DNA from: Aptenodytes patagonicus
Taxonomy: Eukaryota > Chordata > Aves > Sphenisciformes > Spheniscidae
Length of the DNA: 64,000 nucleotides
Direction of reading: 5' to 3'
Assembly (NCBI RefSeq): GCF_965638725.1
Contig: NC_134951.1
Span: 31,193,746 to 31,257,745, forward strand
Below, in pieces: positions 37,301 to 49,806 of this stretch (its first letter is position 1; the number at the start of each line of letters is the position of its first letter). The notes beneath the pieces were generated by a model that was given only the letters and a program-made list of their open reading frames with translations, did not search any database and had not been told where the DNA came from. A program made the position numbers and the translations under genes.

Positions 37301-40300
37301 CATGCCATCAGACTTCTACAGCTGATAGACATCTTCTAGCTTGTGGTAACACAGAAAACATACATCTAAAGCAATTTTTCTTAATCAGTTTGTGTTCACT
37401 TTTAGGCTTTGTACAAGCTCTGAAATGGAACATTAACTGTATCATGAAATACAGCACTGCCAAAAGGCAGTTCATCTGTAAACCTGCCAATCGGCAAGCT
37501 GAGAACATTTGGAAATGTAAAGTGTTGCCTTTGGGAGGAATAATAAGTGCTGAGATTTCTGGTGTGTGAAACACAGGTGAAAATCCAAGGCAATTCTTGA
37601 ACTTTTGCCTTAAAAGGATTTTATAGGTGACTGAAAATATATCTGTAATGCTCTATGAGATAAATTCAGAGCTGCAGAGGGGACCTTCTATTTTTCTCCT
37701 ACTTATTGTTTGCTTCATGACCTCAGGCAAGACTGCAAACACTGTCGGGGTTTATAAACATTTATAAACATCATAATACATTTATCAAAAATGTATTGAC
37801 AAAAAGAGACAGGGAAATTAGAAAAAGAAACTTACACTATAGCATTTGAAAGGAAAAAAAGGGAGAAAGGGAGTTAATTTAAAAGATGCTCTGAGTAACT
37901 GTAGATGAATAGCTGCAGAAGGATTTCTATCACAGAAAAAGGTGAAAGAGGCAAGGTGCAACTCTAGCAGGAGCTTTTGTATGTCTAATCAACAAGATAA
38001 CCCAATGTTCCTGCTACTGGCTACCCAAAAAAGTGATGCAGCCACTCAGCAAAATGCACTGGGCTCTTAGTCACATTCTCGTTTTCTCTTTTGTTTCAGA
38101 TCATTAACCAATTTTAACTATTATTTTAACTGATTGTTAAGAGGTCAAATTGTGATGACCTTCCTGAGTTGTTGCTAAAGATTTTTCAAGAACAAAAGAT
38201 TAATTTTGCAAAGAATGTCAAAATGTCAAAATCTGGTATAACTAAGAATTAGAAAAACATAGAAAACTAAAAAAAATCTTCCTAAACAGAAAAATAAAAA
38301 ATATGTACTGTTTGGTTGGCTGAATTTTTAGTTATGAAAAGTTGAACTGCTTCGCTTAGGTTTGACTTTGTTTTTTCAATCATATAAAACAATGTTGAAA
38401 AACTGAAATAAAATGTTTCAAACTAAAAAATCTAAAAATATTGTTCAAATTATATTATTCACATTGTTACTTTCAAAAGTAAGACAGTTTCTCAAAGTAT
38501 TTCAATTGCTATAGAACCATAAATGCTGAGGAACTTTCTCTGAGCCACTTTGGCTGTTACCAGGTTACCCTTTACAGCTCTCCTAGGTTGGTACAGTCAA
38601 GTTTAATTAATCTTTTAGTGTGGTAATGAATCTCAAAAACTAGAAGTCAGGTCTTAACAAGAGATGCTGCTTAAGTCCTTAGACAACAGTGCCCACAAAG
38701 CAAGTACGCCCATGCCCAAGTGCTTTCTCTGCCCCTTCCCCTGACAGATGGAAAGCATTGCCCAGCTGCTCCTCCAGGCAGCAAAGGAGCAGAGGACGCA
38801 GGAACAAATTTTCTACTGCTAGGAATTAATGCAGCTTCACTGGAGTCACTGGAGCTACACAGATTTGTACGAGGAGGGAATCTGGCCCATGGAGTCACAG
38901 GGAGGACAACACAGACATTTCCAGGGAGTAGCTCCAGGCACAGCGAGGGGTTTTGGCTCTTGCGTGCAGTGCTAAAACAATGTGTGCTACAATAAACAGA
39001 CACCGGGGGCTTGTAAGCTGGACACTTGAAGATCACAGCACATTGTCAAGATATTGTTGTGACTAATTTCTCCCTCAGTGACCTTGTTTGATGAAGTGGT
39101 TCTTTGAGAGTGATTTACTGCTACAAAAACCTCCTGGTGAAGGACCTGCAAGTGGCATAAATATTAGGTACATGTGATTATTTTGCAGTTAGAGAAGCTG
39201 GAGCACAAACTTGCCATAAGTCACAGGAAGATGTGTGGTAATGTTAGGAGCAGAAGCAAAGTCTCCGTCCTTCTTTGAAACTTTTAAATATACTCAAGAT
39301 TATTAACATACTTCATGTGAAAATGAATGGAATAAGTTTGGCTCACAATATTGTGTCACTTATTTTCACATCTGACATCTGCCTTTATCTGCTACTCCCA
39401 TCCAAAGCCTTCATACTATGTATGCAATTATTAGATGAGCTCCTCAAGGTCATTGACTCTCTTGCTGCCTCAAAGCAGCAGAGTTGTCCCTGTGGCAAGG
39501 TTATTTGCAAATACTTTCCTTTGGCCTATGCCACCTGCACCCTGTAAAAAAAAAAAAAAATCCCTAAAGTAATATGGAGTCTCAAAATGAAGAAGCTGAT
39601 CCTGCCTTCACAGTGATTTAGAACCGCAAAAGTACACTGGTGGTGTTGTCTCCAATTTTCAGCAGTGTAAATGAGATCTAAAACCAGGATCCATTTAACA
39701 GTTGACTAATCCTCAGGAAGACATTTGCAAGGGAATGGACTCAATGACCTACATGACTTTTATGTCTAATTTCTATGACTCATTTCATATACAAAGATGG
39801 TCTAGGAGGCAGTCAGTGACTCAGAGTAGGTGCATCTCTGGCATATAAAGTATCCATTTGTTCACCTTAATAAAAGTGTCTAGTAGCCTCAGGAAGTCTG
39901 CCTGCATCATCACTTCCAAGCCATATTACATCTTTCTCAATATTTTTAATGAAACATTTTAATTCCACATTTTCACCATGAGATCTTCTGGAAACGAGTC
40001 AAAATAATAGGTACTTTTTTTTTTTTTTTTTTACTTTATTGAAAGTATATATTACAACTTCAGGACCAGAATCTGTTTTAAAATGCACTTATACAGAAAC
40101 TGAGCAGCTCCACTTAGGTTGGTAGCCTGACTCAAGAGTGTCACTTTCTAATTCAGGTCAGACTCTGGTCCACAAATTGTAGTGCTTTCATTCACATTAA
40201 TGAAGCCAATCTGTTTTCCCACAAATATTAATGGGATCAGATTTTAGACCTCTATTTCTGTTACTTTTGATAGAGTTATAAATGAAATACATATGAAATT

Positions 40301-42099
40301 AAAATGTGTTAGATTTGCTTCCTAAAGCAAATGGGTTTTTTCCAGCTTAAACAAGAAGCCTTTATTTGACCTGCATTTGCTTCAGAATTAGACCATGCTC
40401 AACATACATGCATGAAAAGCCTTGCGCACACAGTCCACAGTGAAGTATTCACTCACTTGAAATCTTGAAGTGGATGCAAAAAGTATTTTATATCAGCGTA
40501 TCTGCTCAGAAATCATTCACAGTCAGTCTCTTACCTGCTGAGTAAGATCTTCCTTTTTGTTCATGTCCACTTCATTCTAGTTCACGTCACCATTAGAAAT
40601 GGCCTAGTAAAAATCTAGTAGAAAGACATCCCATATTTATAGGCACAGATACAATAAAGGTTCATTAAAACAGAATTGCTGTAAAGTTCTTTTCCCAGAA
40701 GGCCACGCAGATGATGGACCATAAAGAGCAACCCAACATGTCATGGCCAAGAGCACCACTTTCTGGAACAGCGTTAAAGTAGTAAACTGACAAATGCACA
40801 TTACTAGCTGCCTGCCTGGAAACAAAGACAACTGAGTATAAAACTGTTTTGCTCAACTTTTCTCCTCACAAAAGGCTTTTGTCCTGTAACAAGCCATTTC
40901 TGTTCTGGAACAGAACCTATTGTTAGGTTCCTTAGAGGTAAAACCTATATTGGGCATTATAACAACAGTATGTTATTGAGGCACACGGACAGGGATTTGA
41001 AAGGCACAGCACACTGCAAGAAAAACATGCAGTACTAGCCTGTTATTCTAGGTGCTTGTATGTTGTTAATTAATATTGGTGGATCTGGTTGTATTAGAAT
41101 TGGGGGGAGGGGTCTTTTTTTGCATTAGATCTCTAAAAATATTTCAAAGATTAGCTTGTTTTTCTTATGCTTTTTTATTTATCAGGTTTAAATGAATTCA
41201 AAGGACTGTGTTTAACTGACACTTCATTCATTCAAGTTCCTTTAGCTGACATAACGTTAAAGGATGAACATATCATGTGTGCTTACAGTAGCCCTTCCTG
41301 ACAACTGGTCACTCAATAAACTCAAGTAAGCGTCATGTTAAGAATGGCATTTAACCTTGCAAAAATGCAGGTTTGGCAATTTTTTATACTTCTAAAAAAT
41401 AAAATAAAAAAAGTTTATTAAAATTACCCCATCAAAATGATGACTATGGGTTAGGAGCTATAGTTCACAAAAATCTTAGGTATCTCCAGTGAAATTCATA
41501 AATACAGGTGCCCAAGTCCCAGACTATGATTCTGAAAGTCCTTCCTCGTCTTGGAGGCACTGAAAGACCACAGCTGCTAACTTTGTGACTCTGTCTGCAC
41601 AGTTTCTGTAACTGCCCCTGTTCTGAACTGCCCCACTTGTCACAGAGCAGAGCAGGCGACAACTGAAAGTTTGTTAGTATTCAAGAAATAGGCTTACTTA
41701 CAAGACTTGACATTTTGTCAAGCAGACGTTAAAAAAAATCAACACCCAGCATACTCTATAGGACTGGGCTCCTGCAAGACAGATAGGATGGAAATCAGTA
41801 TTTTTGCAGAATACTTTTTTCAAAAACGTTGCCATCAGACTGTCATCACACAACAGCACAATCGCACAGATCCCTTTTATAGGCAACATACAGGTGTCAT
41901 AGACCTATAGCTTGCCATGGCAGAGTTGCTTGTCATTCTATGTTGTGATGAGCTGTGCCAAGAGGAGAACAATTCTGAGCAGGACTACTCAGACCAAATA
42001 GTCTGAGAAGCAGAGGCCAGGCAGAAACAGGTCTTCTGGCTCTCCATTTTTTCCATTTTGAATGCAAGCCTGAACAACCTCAGCTCATATTTTGAAATA
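34315..42099. other. Intergenic, or 5' region of LGSN
   Basis: AT-rich, with a small GC-rich patch at 34600-34745, poly-A or poly-T runs near 39,546 and 40,017, and a GC-richer patch near 38,700-39,010. No exon could be supported. Confidence 0.55.
34600..34745 (-). promoter_or_regulatory. Small GC-rich block upstream of LGSN exons
   Basis: A local GC-rich patch with several CpGs (GCTCGCCGGGG, AGCGCGG) in otherwise AT-rich DNA, 300 nt upstream of the candidate first exon. On the minus strand it has a TATAGAG-like element followed by an ATG frame. It could be promoter or 5' exon sequence for LGSN, but no splice site of matching phase was found. Confidence 0.2.
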
Positions 42100-42350
42100 G
42101 ACAGACTTCAGGTTAAAAATCTCATTCATCAGAGCAAGAAAACTATTCTTCACAACAAGGGTGGTCAAACACTGGCACAGGTTGCCCAGAGAGGCTGTTG
42201 GATCTCCATCCTTGGAGATACTCAGAACTTGACTGTACAAGGCCCTGAGTAACCTGATACAACTTCAACTTTGGTCCTGATTTAAGTGGCGGATCAAACT
42301 TGATGACTACCACAGAAGCTATCCAGCCTAAGTTATTCTATGATTGTACA
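42100..42350 (+). mobile_element. Old CR1 3'-end fragment
   Basis: It contains GGTGGTCAAACACTGGCACA, GTTGCCCAGAGAGGCTGTTG and a terminal TTATTCTATGATT. This is the degenerate C-terminal codons and 3' tail of a CR1. It is older than the other copies. Confidence 0.8.
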
Positions 42351-44964
42351 TCTGACTCATTTATACATATTTTTAATGAACTTCATTACATTTTTGCAAG
42401 TACAAAAGATCTCTACCATACTTTGTATTCTGTTCTACTCTGCTCTGCTAAACAGAAGATAAAGACAAGAAAGAACAACTTGTGCCTTAAAGAGTGTAGT
42501 TTTTGAGGCAACGGTCTGGCAAACACCATTAGGAATGAATAATCTTTTCATTAGCACTGGAAGGATCAGCTATTTCCATCTCAAGTCCCTATTAGATCCT
42601 CCTGAAAACAGTGTTGTTTTGTTCCATTTTGTTTTCTGGACGGAGTGAAATAGGAGAGGGTTCTCTGCCAACACGTGCCTGCGAGAGGCTGCTGGTTTCA
42701 GTAGAACTGTGCTGATCAGAGAAGCTGAGAATCTGATCCAGAAACTGGTGGAAGCCCATTTCACATCTATCACAATACACAGACTACTGCAAAGAGCACA
42801 GTTTGTTCAGTAATACTCATCATCTTCCCACTTTTGGCAAATAAGATAAATCAGGCCAAATCTACTACATCTGCATGAGGAATATCCAGGTTTTTATAAA
42901 GAAACTGGCTTTTATATATGGATTCATAAGGACATTTTCTGCAGTAAGCATCCCATCCCACGTGGATGTGGGAGTATCGCTTCATAAACACAAACCTCTC
43001 TACAGTCTTTCTCTAAAAAAAGCCCCAGAGAGGAAGGCATCCTAAGAGGGAGAAGTATTCTGTTAGTATCCAATAGAGAAAAGGGAGGAGAAAATGAACA
43101 GGACCATCTTTATTTTACATTTATCATTGAATTCCACGAGAGGCATTTCTGTTAAAGGTAAGTGTATTATAAAGTACAGAAAAGTTTATAATTGTACAGA
43201 ATGCTTTTATAACTATACTTATCTGTGCCTAGAGTGAATGGCCATTGTTAAATGTGGCAACAGCTTCCAGCATCAAGATGCAAAGTTAATAAGCCTAGAA
43301 AATTAAGGTGGGCAGAAGGTTTTGGTGTTGACCACCAAAGAAAGGGTCAAAGAGTACGGAGTAATGACTATTGCTTGATCAGGGAAGCACCTGCAAGAAA
43401 CATCCATACCACCCCCATCCCACTGACCTCAGCTCCTGGCAGATGGATGGGCTGAAGCAGACCCAACTCTCAAGCTTTCTTCTTTCAGCTGCTTGTCCTA
43501 TCTTCCTTCCCCTCCTCCTTTTCCACTTGATTACAGAAGCACCTTTTCCAGTCTTTAATCCCTTCAGGTAGGTGTAGCAAAATTTAGTTCATCTTCCTTG
43601 CTAAGAAGCCTTGAGATGGTTTCAATTTTAACATTAACTCTGTGCCAAAAATGTTTTTTCCAGCTTATACTGGCTACAAAATCACATTTAACATTTAACA
43701 GCCCATAAGAGTGTTTTCTGGAGGAGAAGCAGAGATTTACACAAAATGATCCCTTTCTTTTAGAATGTAGAACTGATTTCATGAGTTTCCATAATTATCT
43801 AATTGAAATATGCTGGGCTTCAACCACAGTTTATCAAATACTAATCAAAAACCTAGACACTTTGGAAGTATGACACAGACCAAACATCACAAAAGTGATC
43901 ACTTAATAATGTAACTACAGATACTTTGTATGCACTGTCTATGATGAATAAGTGGTAATGAGAAAGTGCAAATTGCTCATTATCCCATTAGCGGCTCTTC
44001 AGCAGCTAAAAAAGAGAAACAGCTTCTCTGATGCAGCTAGTGCGGCAAATAACTGCCAATTCAGGGGAGCGCTCTGCTGGCGAGCTGCCAGCAACCTTCA
44101 TACAAACAACGTCATCATCATCGTGGCTTAGAACTATTTCTGATTCCAGCTACCAATGTCAGTGTTTTTTTCATGTATTTTCCAAAAAAGAGGTTAAAAT
44201 TATCACTGCTTGTACTCTCCTCCCATTCAAATTGGTTTTCCAGAAGGGGAAATTTCTATATACTCTGATTTAACATCGTCTTAAGCAGCAAAGAATCAGG
44301 CCTCAGGGCATCCATCAGGAAACTTTTTTTCTCCCCACTAGTGTAGGTTACCTTCAGCTGTTAATTTCTGTGCGTCCCCTGAAATGCCTAAATTGTTAAA
44401 AGAAACTTTAGAGGATACAGATTTTGTATCTGGGATAGGTCTTGAATAGTGCCTAATGCTTCTCAGGTTGGAGGAAGGGAGGATTACATCCTGTCATCTG
44501 CTCATAGGCATGCAAAAATTCTCAGAATAATTTTATCACTTTTTTTTATCACCTAAATTTTATGGGGTACGGCCACTCCCATTTCTGATCCTGTCAGGCA
44601 TGCCAAAAGATACCTATCCACCCTGACTGGCTTCAAAAGTAGTCCTCTTCTTAAAGACAGCTAAAGTAGGTAACTAAAGGTTAACAGAGAAAAGAGTTGA
44701 AATCAAAAATTGTTTCCTCCAATATCAGAAGCTTTAAAAATAAAAGGCCTTTTAAAGCCTTACAGTATTCGTATAATACACGGAAATTTCCAAACTGGTG
44801 CCAGCTGGCTACTGCCACCTAACATCCATACTACACAGTACTGTACAGATATACAAGCTAAGATGGATTTTTTACAGACCTATTTCAGGAGCTTTTGAGA
44901 ACAAAGACCCTTGAGCTTCCCAGTTCCAAGACTGGCAATTACATGGCCAGCAAAAGGAGATATT
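42351..44964. other. Intergenic
   Basis: No recognisable gene or repeat. Confidence 0.55.
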
Positions 44965-45848
44965 AATCATAGAATCATAGAATAGTTTGGGTTGGAAGGG
45001 ACCTCTAAAGGTCATCTAGTCCAACAACCCTGCCGTGGGCAGGGACATCTTCAACTAGATCAGGTTGCTCAGAGCCCCATCCAACCTGACCTTGAAGGTT
45101 TCCAGGGATGGGGCATCCACCACCTCTCTGGGCAACCTGTGCCAGTGTTTCACCACCCTCAGCATAAAAAATTTCTTCCTTACATCTAGTCTCAATCTAC
45201 CCCCCTTTAGTTTACAGCCATTCCCCCTTGTCCTGTCGCAACAGGCCCTGCTAAAAAGTTTGCCGCCATCTTTTTTATAAGCCCCCTTTAAGTACTGAGA
45301 GGCTGCAATGAGGTCTCCCCAGAGCCTTCTCTTCTCTAGGCTGAACAACCCCAACTCTCTCAGCCTTTCTTCATAGGAGAGGCGTTCCATCCCCCTGATC
45401 ATTTTTGTGGCCCTCTTCTGGACCTGCTCCAACAGGTCTGTGTCTTTCTTGTGCTGAGGGCTCCAGAGCTGGATGCAGTACTCCAGGTGGGGTCTCACCA
45501 GAGCAGAGTAGAGGAGCAGAATCACCTCCCTCGACCTGCTGGCCACGCTTCTTTTGATGCAGCCCAGGATACGATTGGCCTTCTGGGCTGTGAGCGCACA
45601 TTGCTGGCTCATGTCCAGCTTTTCATCCACCAGTACCCCCAAGTCCTTCTCGGCAGGGCTGCTCTCAATCCTTTCATCCCCCAGCCTGGATTGATACCAG
45701 CGGTTGCCCCGACCCAGGTGCAGGACCTTGCACTTGGCCTTGTTAAACCTCATGAGGTTCACACAGGCCCACTTCTCGAGCTTGTCCAGGTCCCTCTGGA
45801 TGGTATCCCATCCCTCTGACGTGTTGACCGCACCACTCAGCTTGGTCT
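44965..45848 (-). mobile_element. CR1 LINE fragment with 3' tail
   Basis: On the minus strand the element ends in ATTCTATGATTCTATGATT (44965 upward), and it is truncated at about 45848 within ORF2. It belongs to a different CR1 subfamily from the 4,950 and 52,450 copies, since its 3' UTR (AGATGACCTTTAGAGGTCCC) differs. A short duplication, TAAGTCTCTCCCT twice, flanks its truncated 5' side. Confidence 0.92.
45055..45762 (-). pseudogene. CR1 ORF2 C-terminal fragment, 235 open codons
   Basis: It encodes the region after the RT catalytic core: [42 protein letters not shown] and [20 protein letters not shown]. It ends GALSNLI and a stop. The frame is unbroken, so the copy is fairly young, but it has no RT active site, no endonuclease and no start of its own. 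Confidence 0.9.
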
Positions 45849-48800
45849 AAGTCTCTCCCTCTCACTAAGTCTCTCCCTTACCACCATAAATCTATAAAAT
45901 TCTGTACTAATACCTAAAGGCTGCATTACAAACCCGAAGGAGAAATTCAAACATCAAAATCCCTTCAGGAAAATCTAACCTAATATGTTCCTTCACCAAC
46001 AGGATATACTTCTGGTTTTACCTCTAACCCTGTGCCTTGCATCAGTATTAAACAACATGGTAGCTTGTCTTGCACAAAGTGTCTTTTTCTTCACCATTTC
46101 TTCACAGCTGAAATAAAATATTACTCAGCATCAAGATTTGCAAAAGACTTCAGATAGTTAAATTCCACTTTATATTGCCACCTAATAAAATATAAAAATA
46201 GAAAAATTATTAGAGCTTGGAGTTGTACTGATCCTTACTCAGTTACTGTAGCTAGGTCGTCTTTTAGGATTTCTTCATATGGTTCTCTCTTCAGCATTCT
46301 CACAAATATATCTTCACTATGTGTGACTGCATTTATCCAGTAACCCCATTTATTGCCCAGTGATTTATACTCCAGTTGAGTAGCTAGGCATGCCACAATG
46401 AAGCGCTGCTCACTCCTCTGTTTGCAGGTGCCAAAAGGTAGGCAGAAATGGTACTCACAGACAAGGATAGGACTGAAAAATTGGCCTAAGATGTATTAGA
46501 AGTTAATGAAGTTAACTTTTACATCAATGGCATGTATAAGAAATCTTCTCAACAGGTAATAAGCAATTATTTTATACTCATAATATCTACAGTTGACAAA
46601 AAGGTTGATTATTTGAAACTATAGCACTATTTGTGCTTCAAATGATGCCTTAATATATGCTCTCCATAATTTCAGCATTAAAATGAAATGCCAGACCTTA
46701 TTACACCTTTCCCAGTTCTTCATCTTTTATATATCAAATGTGCAGACAAAATGCACGGACCTTTTATTTATTTTACTCTTGTCAACACATTTTATTTATT
46801 TTATGTACTGAAACTTTAAAATTACTTTTCAAATTATAAGGAACCACTGGTTAGGAGATCATGAAGAGTCTGTCAATCCATGAGTCAAAGTAATAATCTT
46901 ACACAAACAGACAAGCCCTTGTGAGTTTGTATCATTCCTCATAAGGGGAATCAAATTTTTTTTCATCCTTTCTATTGCTTCCTCTGTCTTATTAAGTGAC
47001 TGGAAATGATTCTGTTTCTTTTATCTACTGCTTTATTTTTTGCTTTCATTCTCTGCCAAAAATAGAATTTCTCTTCCAGTCTGGAAGCCAGTCTGTTCTT
47101 CATACATTAAATAGAGCCTTGCGCCAAAAGTCTTTCCTCATAGGCCAGCTTTTACTTGCAAAACATATGCTACTTTTTACTTGCTCCTGCATACAGCTGT
47201 CACTGTAATAGAATTTAGAAAAAAAACCCAAGTTACAGAATAATATTAAGGGTTTTAGACAGGCAATGAAGAATATTTAATCAGAACCAAAATAAGACCA
47301 TAGCTAGAACAAGAATTCCTGTGCCCCTAGCTCTGCCCAATACACCTTGCTCCTCCTCCTTTGCCACCACGGTGGCAATATATGCTCACTCCCCTGGCAG
47401 TCACACACTGCCACAAGGCAGATGTTGCAGTGGGTGAACAGCCGCAGAGCTGTGCAGCAGCTAGAAAATTGTGTCCGTGGCTTCCCATGCCTCTTCCAGC
47501 ATGGCACTAGGCAGGAAGGCTGCCTCACAGCTCATCACACCTACTCCATGCTGAGGCATAACCTGAGACGGGGTCTGGGGAGGGAGACCAGCAAGCAAGG
47601 TGCAAGACGCTCCTCCCAGTGAACCTTATGGCTGCACCTGGCCCTGCAGACTATAATTAGCAATTAATCTGGATTAAATTAAATCCAGGTAATGCTTGAA
47701 TTTCTAATCCTGCAAAATATGTCATGTGAGCATTAGTAACTATTCCAGTTTTACAGCTATCCCTATAATGCTGTCTAGCTATGACTCACTCTCTGAGGTG
47801 AACTGGAAGAAGCCGCACAACAGAAACTGCACAACAGAAGCACCAACACCATCTTCTGTGGCAGCTGGGATTTTCCGCATTAATTTAGCATGCAAATTCC
47901 TGGCAGATGTAACAGATTTTACTTGACTTGTCAACACAGCAGTGTCACAGGCTGAGGTGCTGTAACTATAGATCTTTGCATCCTGTGTAAAGTCTTGATA
48001 ATTCATTCCAGAACCATGCTAATTTTGGAAGCCATGAACCCACGCTGGAAGAAGGTTGGATGGTTACCATCTGCTGTCAGCATGGACCATGACCAGTGCA
48101 TCATGATTTGATTCTTGTTACCTCCTGTTACTTGCTACCACCCTCCACAGCTTTTTCTTTTCTATATCCAGTCAGTCTTCAAGAGCCTTTTCACATTTTG
48201 CCTACCAACTCTGTTTTAGCAGAAGGACGGGAAAAATTCATTGTCCATTGTCCTCTATGGCCTCCAGCCTCTTATGGCCCTTGCTTTTGTTCACATCTTC
48301 CATGCCCTCCAGGTAAACACAGCAAGATGCCTGTCATGCCTCAATCATTTCAATTTTTCCAGGGTTACACCTATGCACAAGGCCCTGCCTCCTGCAGAAA
48401 GAGGAGCAAAATGACACTTAACAGCCTTGGCCTTCCACTTAGACTTAGGAAGGGAGTTTAGATGTGCCTCCGACACAGCTTCCAAATTCTCCCCAGTTAA
48501 ACCAAACAGCAGACTGCAAGCTGCCATTGAAATGCATTAACACTACAACGAGAGGTGCCCCATGGCAATACAGCAGTAAAAGGAGAAACATCCTTCAAGT
48601 ACAACAGGAACAGACTGATCCAACCTCCTTGCAGTGTGCAAATATTTCAGCCTGCCTGGTAGATGACTTGTCAAGTATTTTTGCTGAGGAACTAGTGGTT
48701 TCATAGTACACAATTATGTAAATCTTTTAAAGTAATGATGTATACCATAGAAAAATTAGGAAATTTAGTACGTAATCTGCGACTATTAACAATATTCATG

Positions 48801-49539
48801 CAAGTCATTGTCCAGTTCTGAATTTTCTAATTGTCTGTCCAAAAAGTGCATATATATATGATCTATAAGGAGAAATTAATTGTGTCTGTTACTTTACTTT
48901 GTACTTATAAATTGGCAAAAGTCAAATAAATAAATAAAAAAAGACATATTTGCCCACATTATGCATTGTTTGTAAAAAAATCTTTATGTCTGCTAACTTT
49001 AGGGACTTGCTCAGGTAACATCTGGAATCTTAAAGCAAACCTAAGGGAAATTATCTTTAAGATTATCTCTGGAATAATTTTTAGCATTTTACAGATTCAG
49101 AGGAATTCTGTACTGGGGGATTATGCTTACTTTAAACTTCTGTAGTTCTGCTGGTTAAAACTTGACCCCAACTTTATTAGCCTAATTACCTAGCTCTTTT
49201 GATGTGTTTGTGCTATTGCACTGTAATTCCAGTATTCTTTATTTTTATCTCCTCAGTAGATCTGTGTACTATGAAAATAAATTCTCCTTTACGCTATTTG
49301 CATGCACAGAACACTCTGGTTTACGTGTTATATTCATATGTACTTTTTCCCTTTTCCCTAGTAAATTATTTGTGTTATTCAGACAGAAAGGAGCAGATAC
49401 TTTTCATTTGTTCAATAAAGTATACTCATCTAGGGTACAGTAGATATGGCTTCCATTCAACTAGTGCCTGAATGGATTTAAATATGCAATTCTACCCTCC
49501 ATACCAATTCCCTTAACAATCATGTTCAAATGCTTAATG
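45849..49539. other. Intergenic
   Basis: A GC-richer patch at about 47,320-47,640 is followed by a near-palindrome (CTGGATTAAATTAAATCCAG, about 47,669-47,688). No gene recognised. Confidence 0.5.
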
Positions 49540-49806
49540 GTTCAAAGCTGTGTCAGGGGATGTTTAGACTGGACATGGAGGAAGCATTTCTTTACCAAGA
49601 GGGTGGTCAAACACTAGAACAGGCTTCCTAGAGAGGTGGTCGATGCCTCAAGCCTGTCAGTGTTTAAGAAGCATTTGCACAACGCCCTTAATAACATGCT
49701 TTAACTTTTGGTCAGCCCTGAAGTGGTCAGGCAGTTGGACTAGATGATCGTTGTAGGTCCCTTTCAACTGGAACTACTCTGTTCTGTTCTGTTCTGTTCT
49801 ATTCTA
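49540..49806 (+). mobile_element. Degenerate CR1 3'-end fragment
   Basis: It contains GATGTTTAGACTGGACATGG, AGAGGGTGGTCAAACACTAG, AGAGGTGGTCGATGCCTC, GTTGGACTAGATGATCGTTG and a tail of TTCTG repeats (about 49779-49806). The tail differs from the ATTCTATG units of the other copies. Confidence 0.85.
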
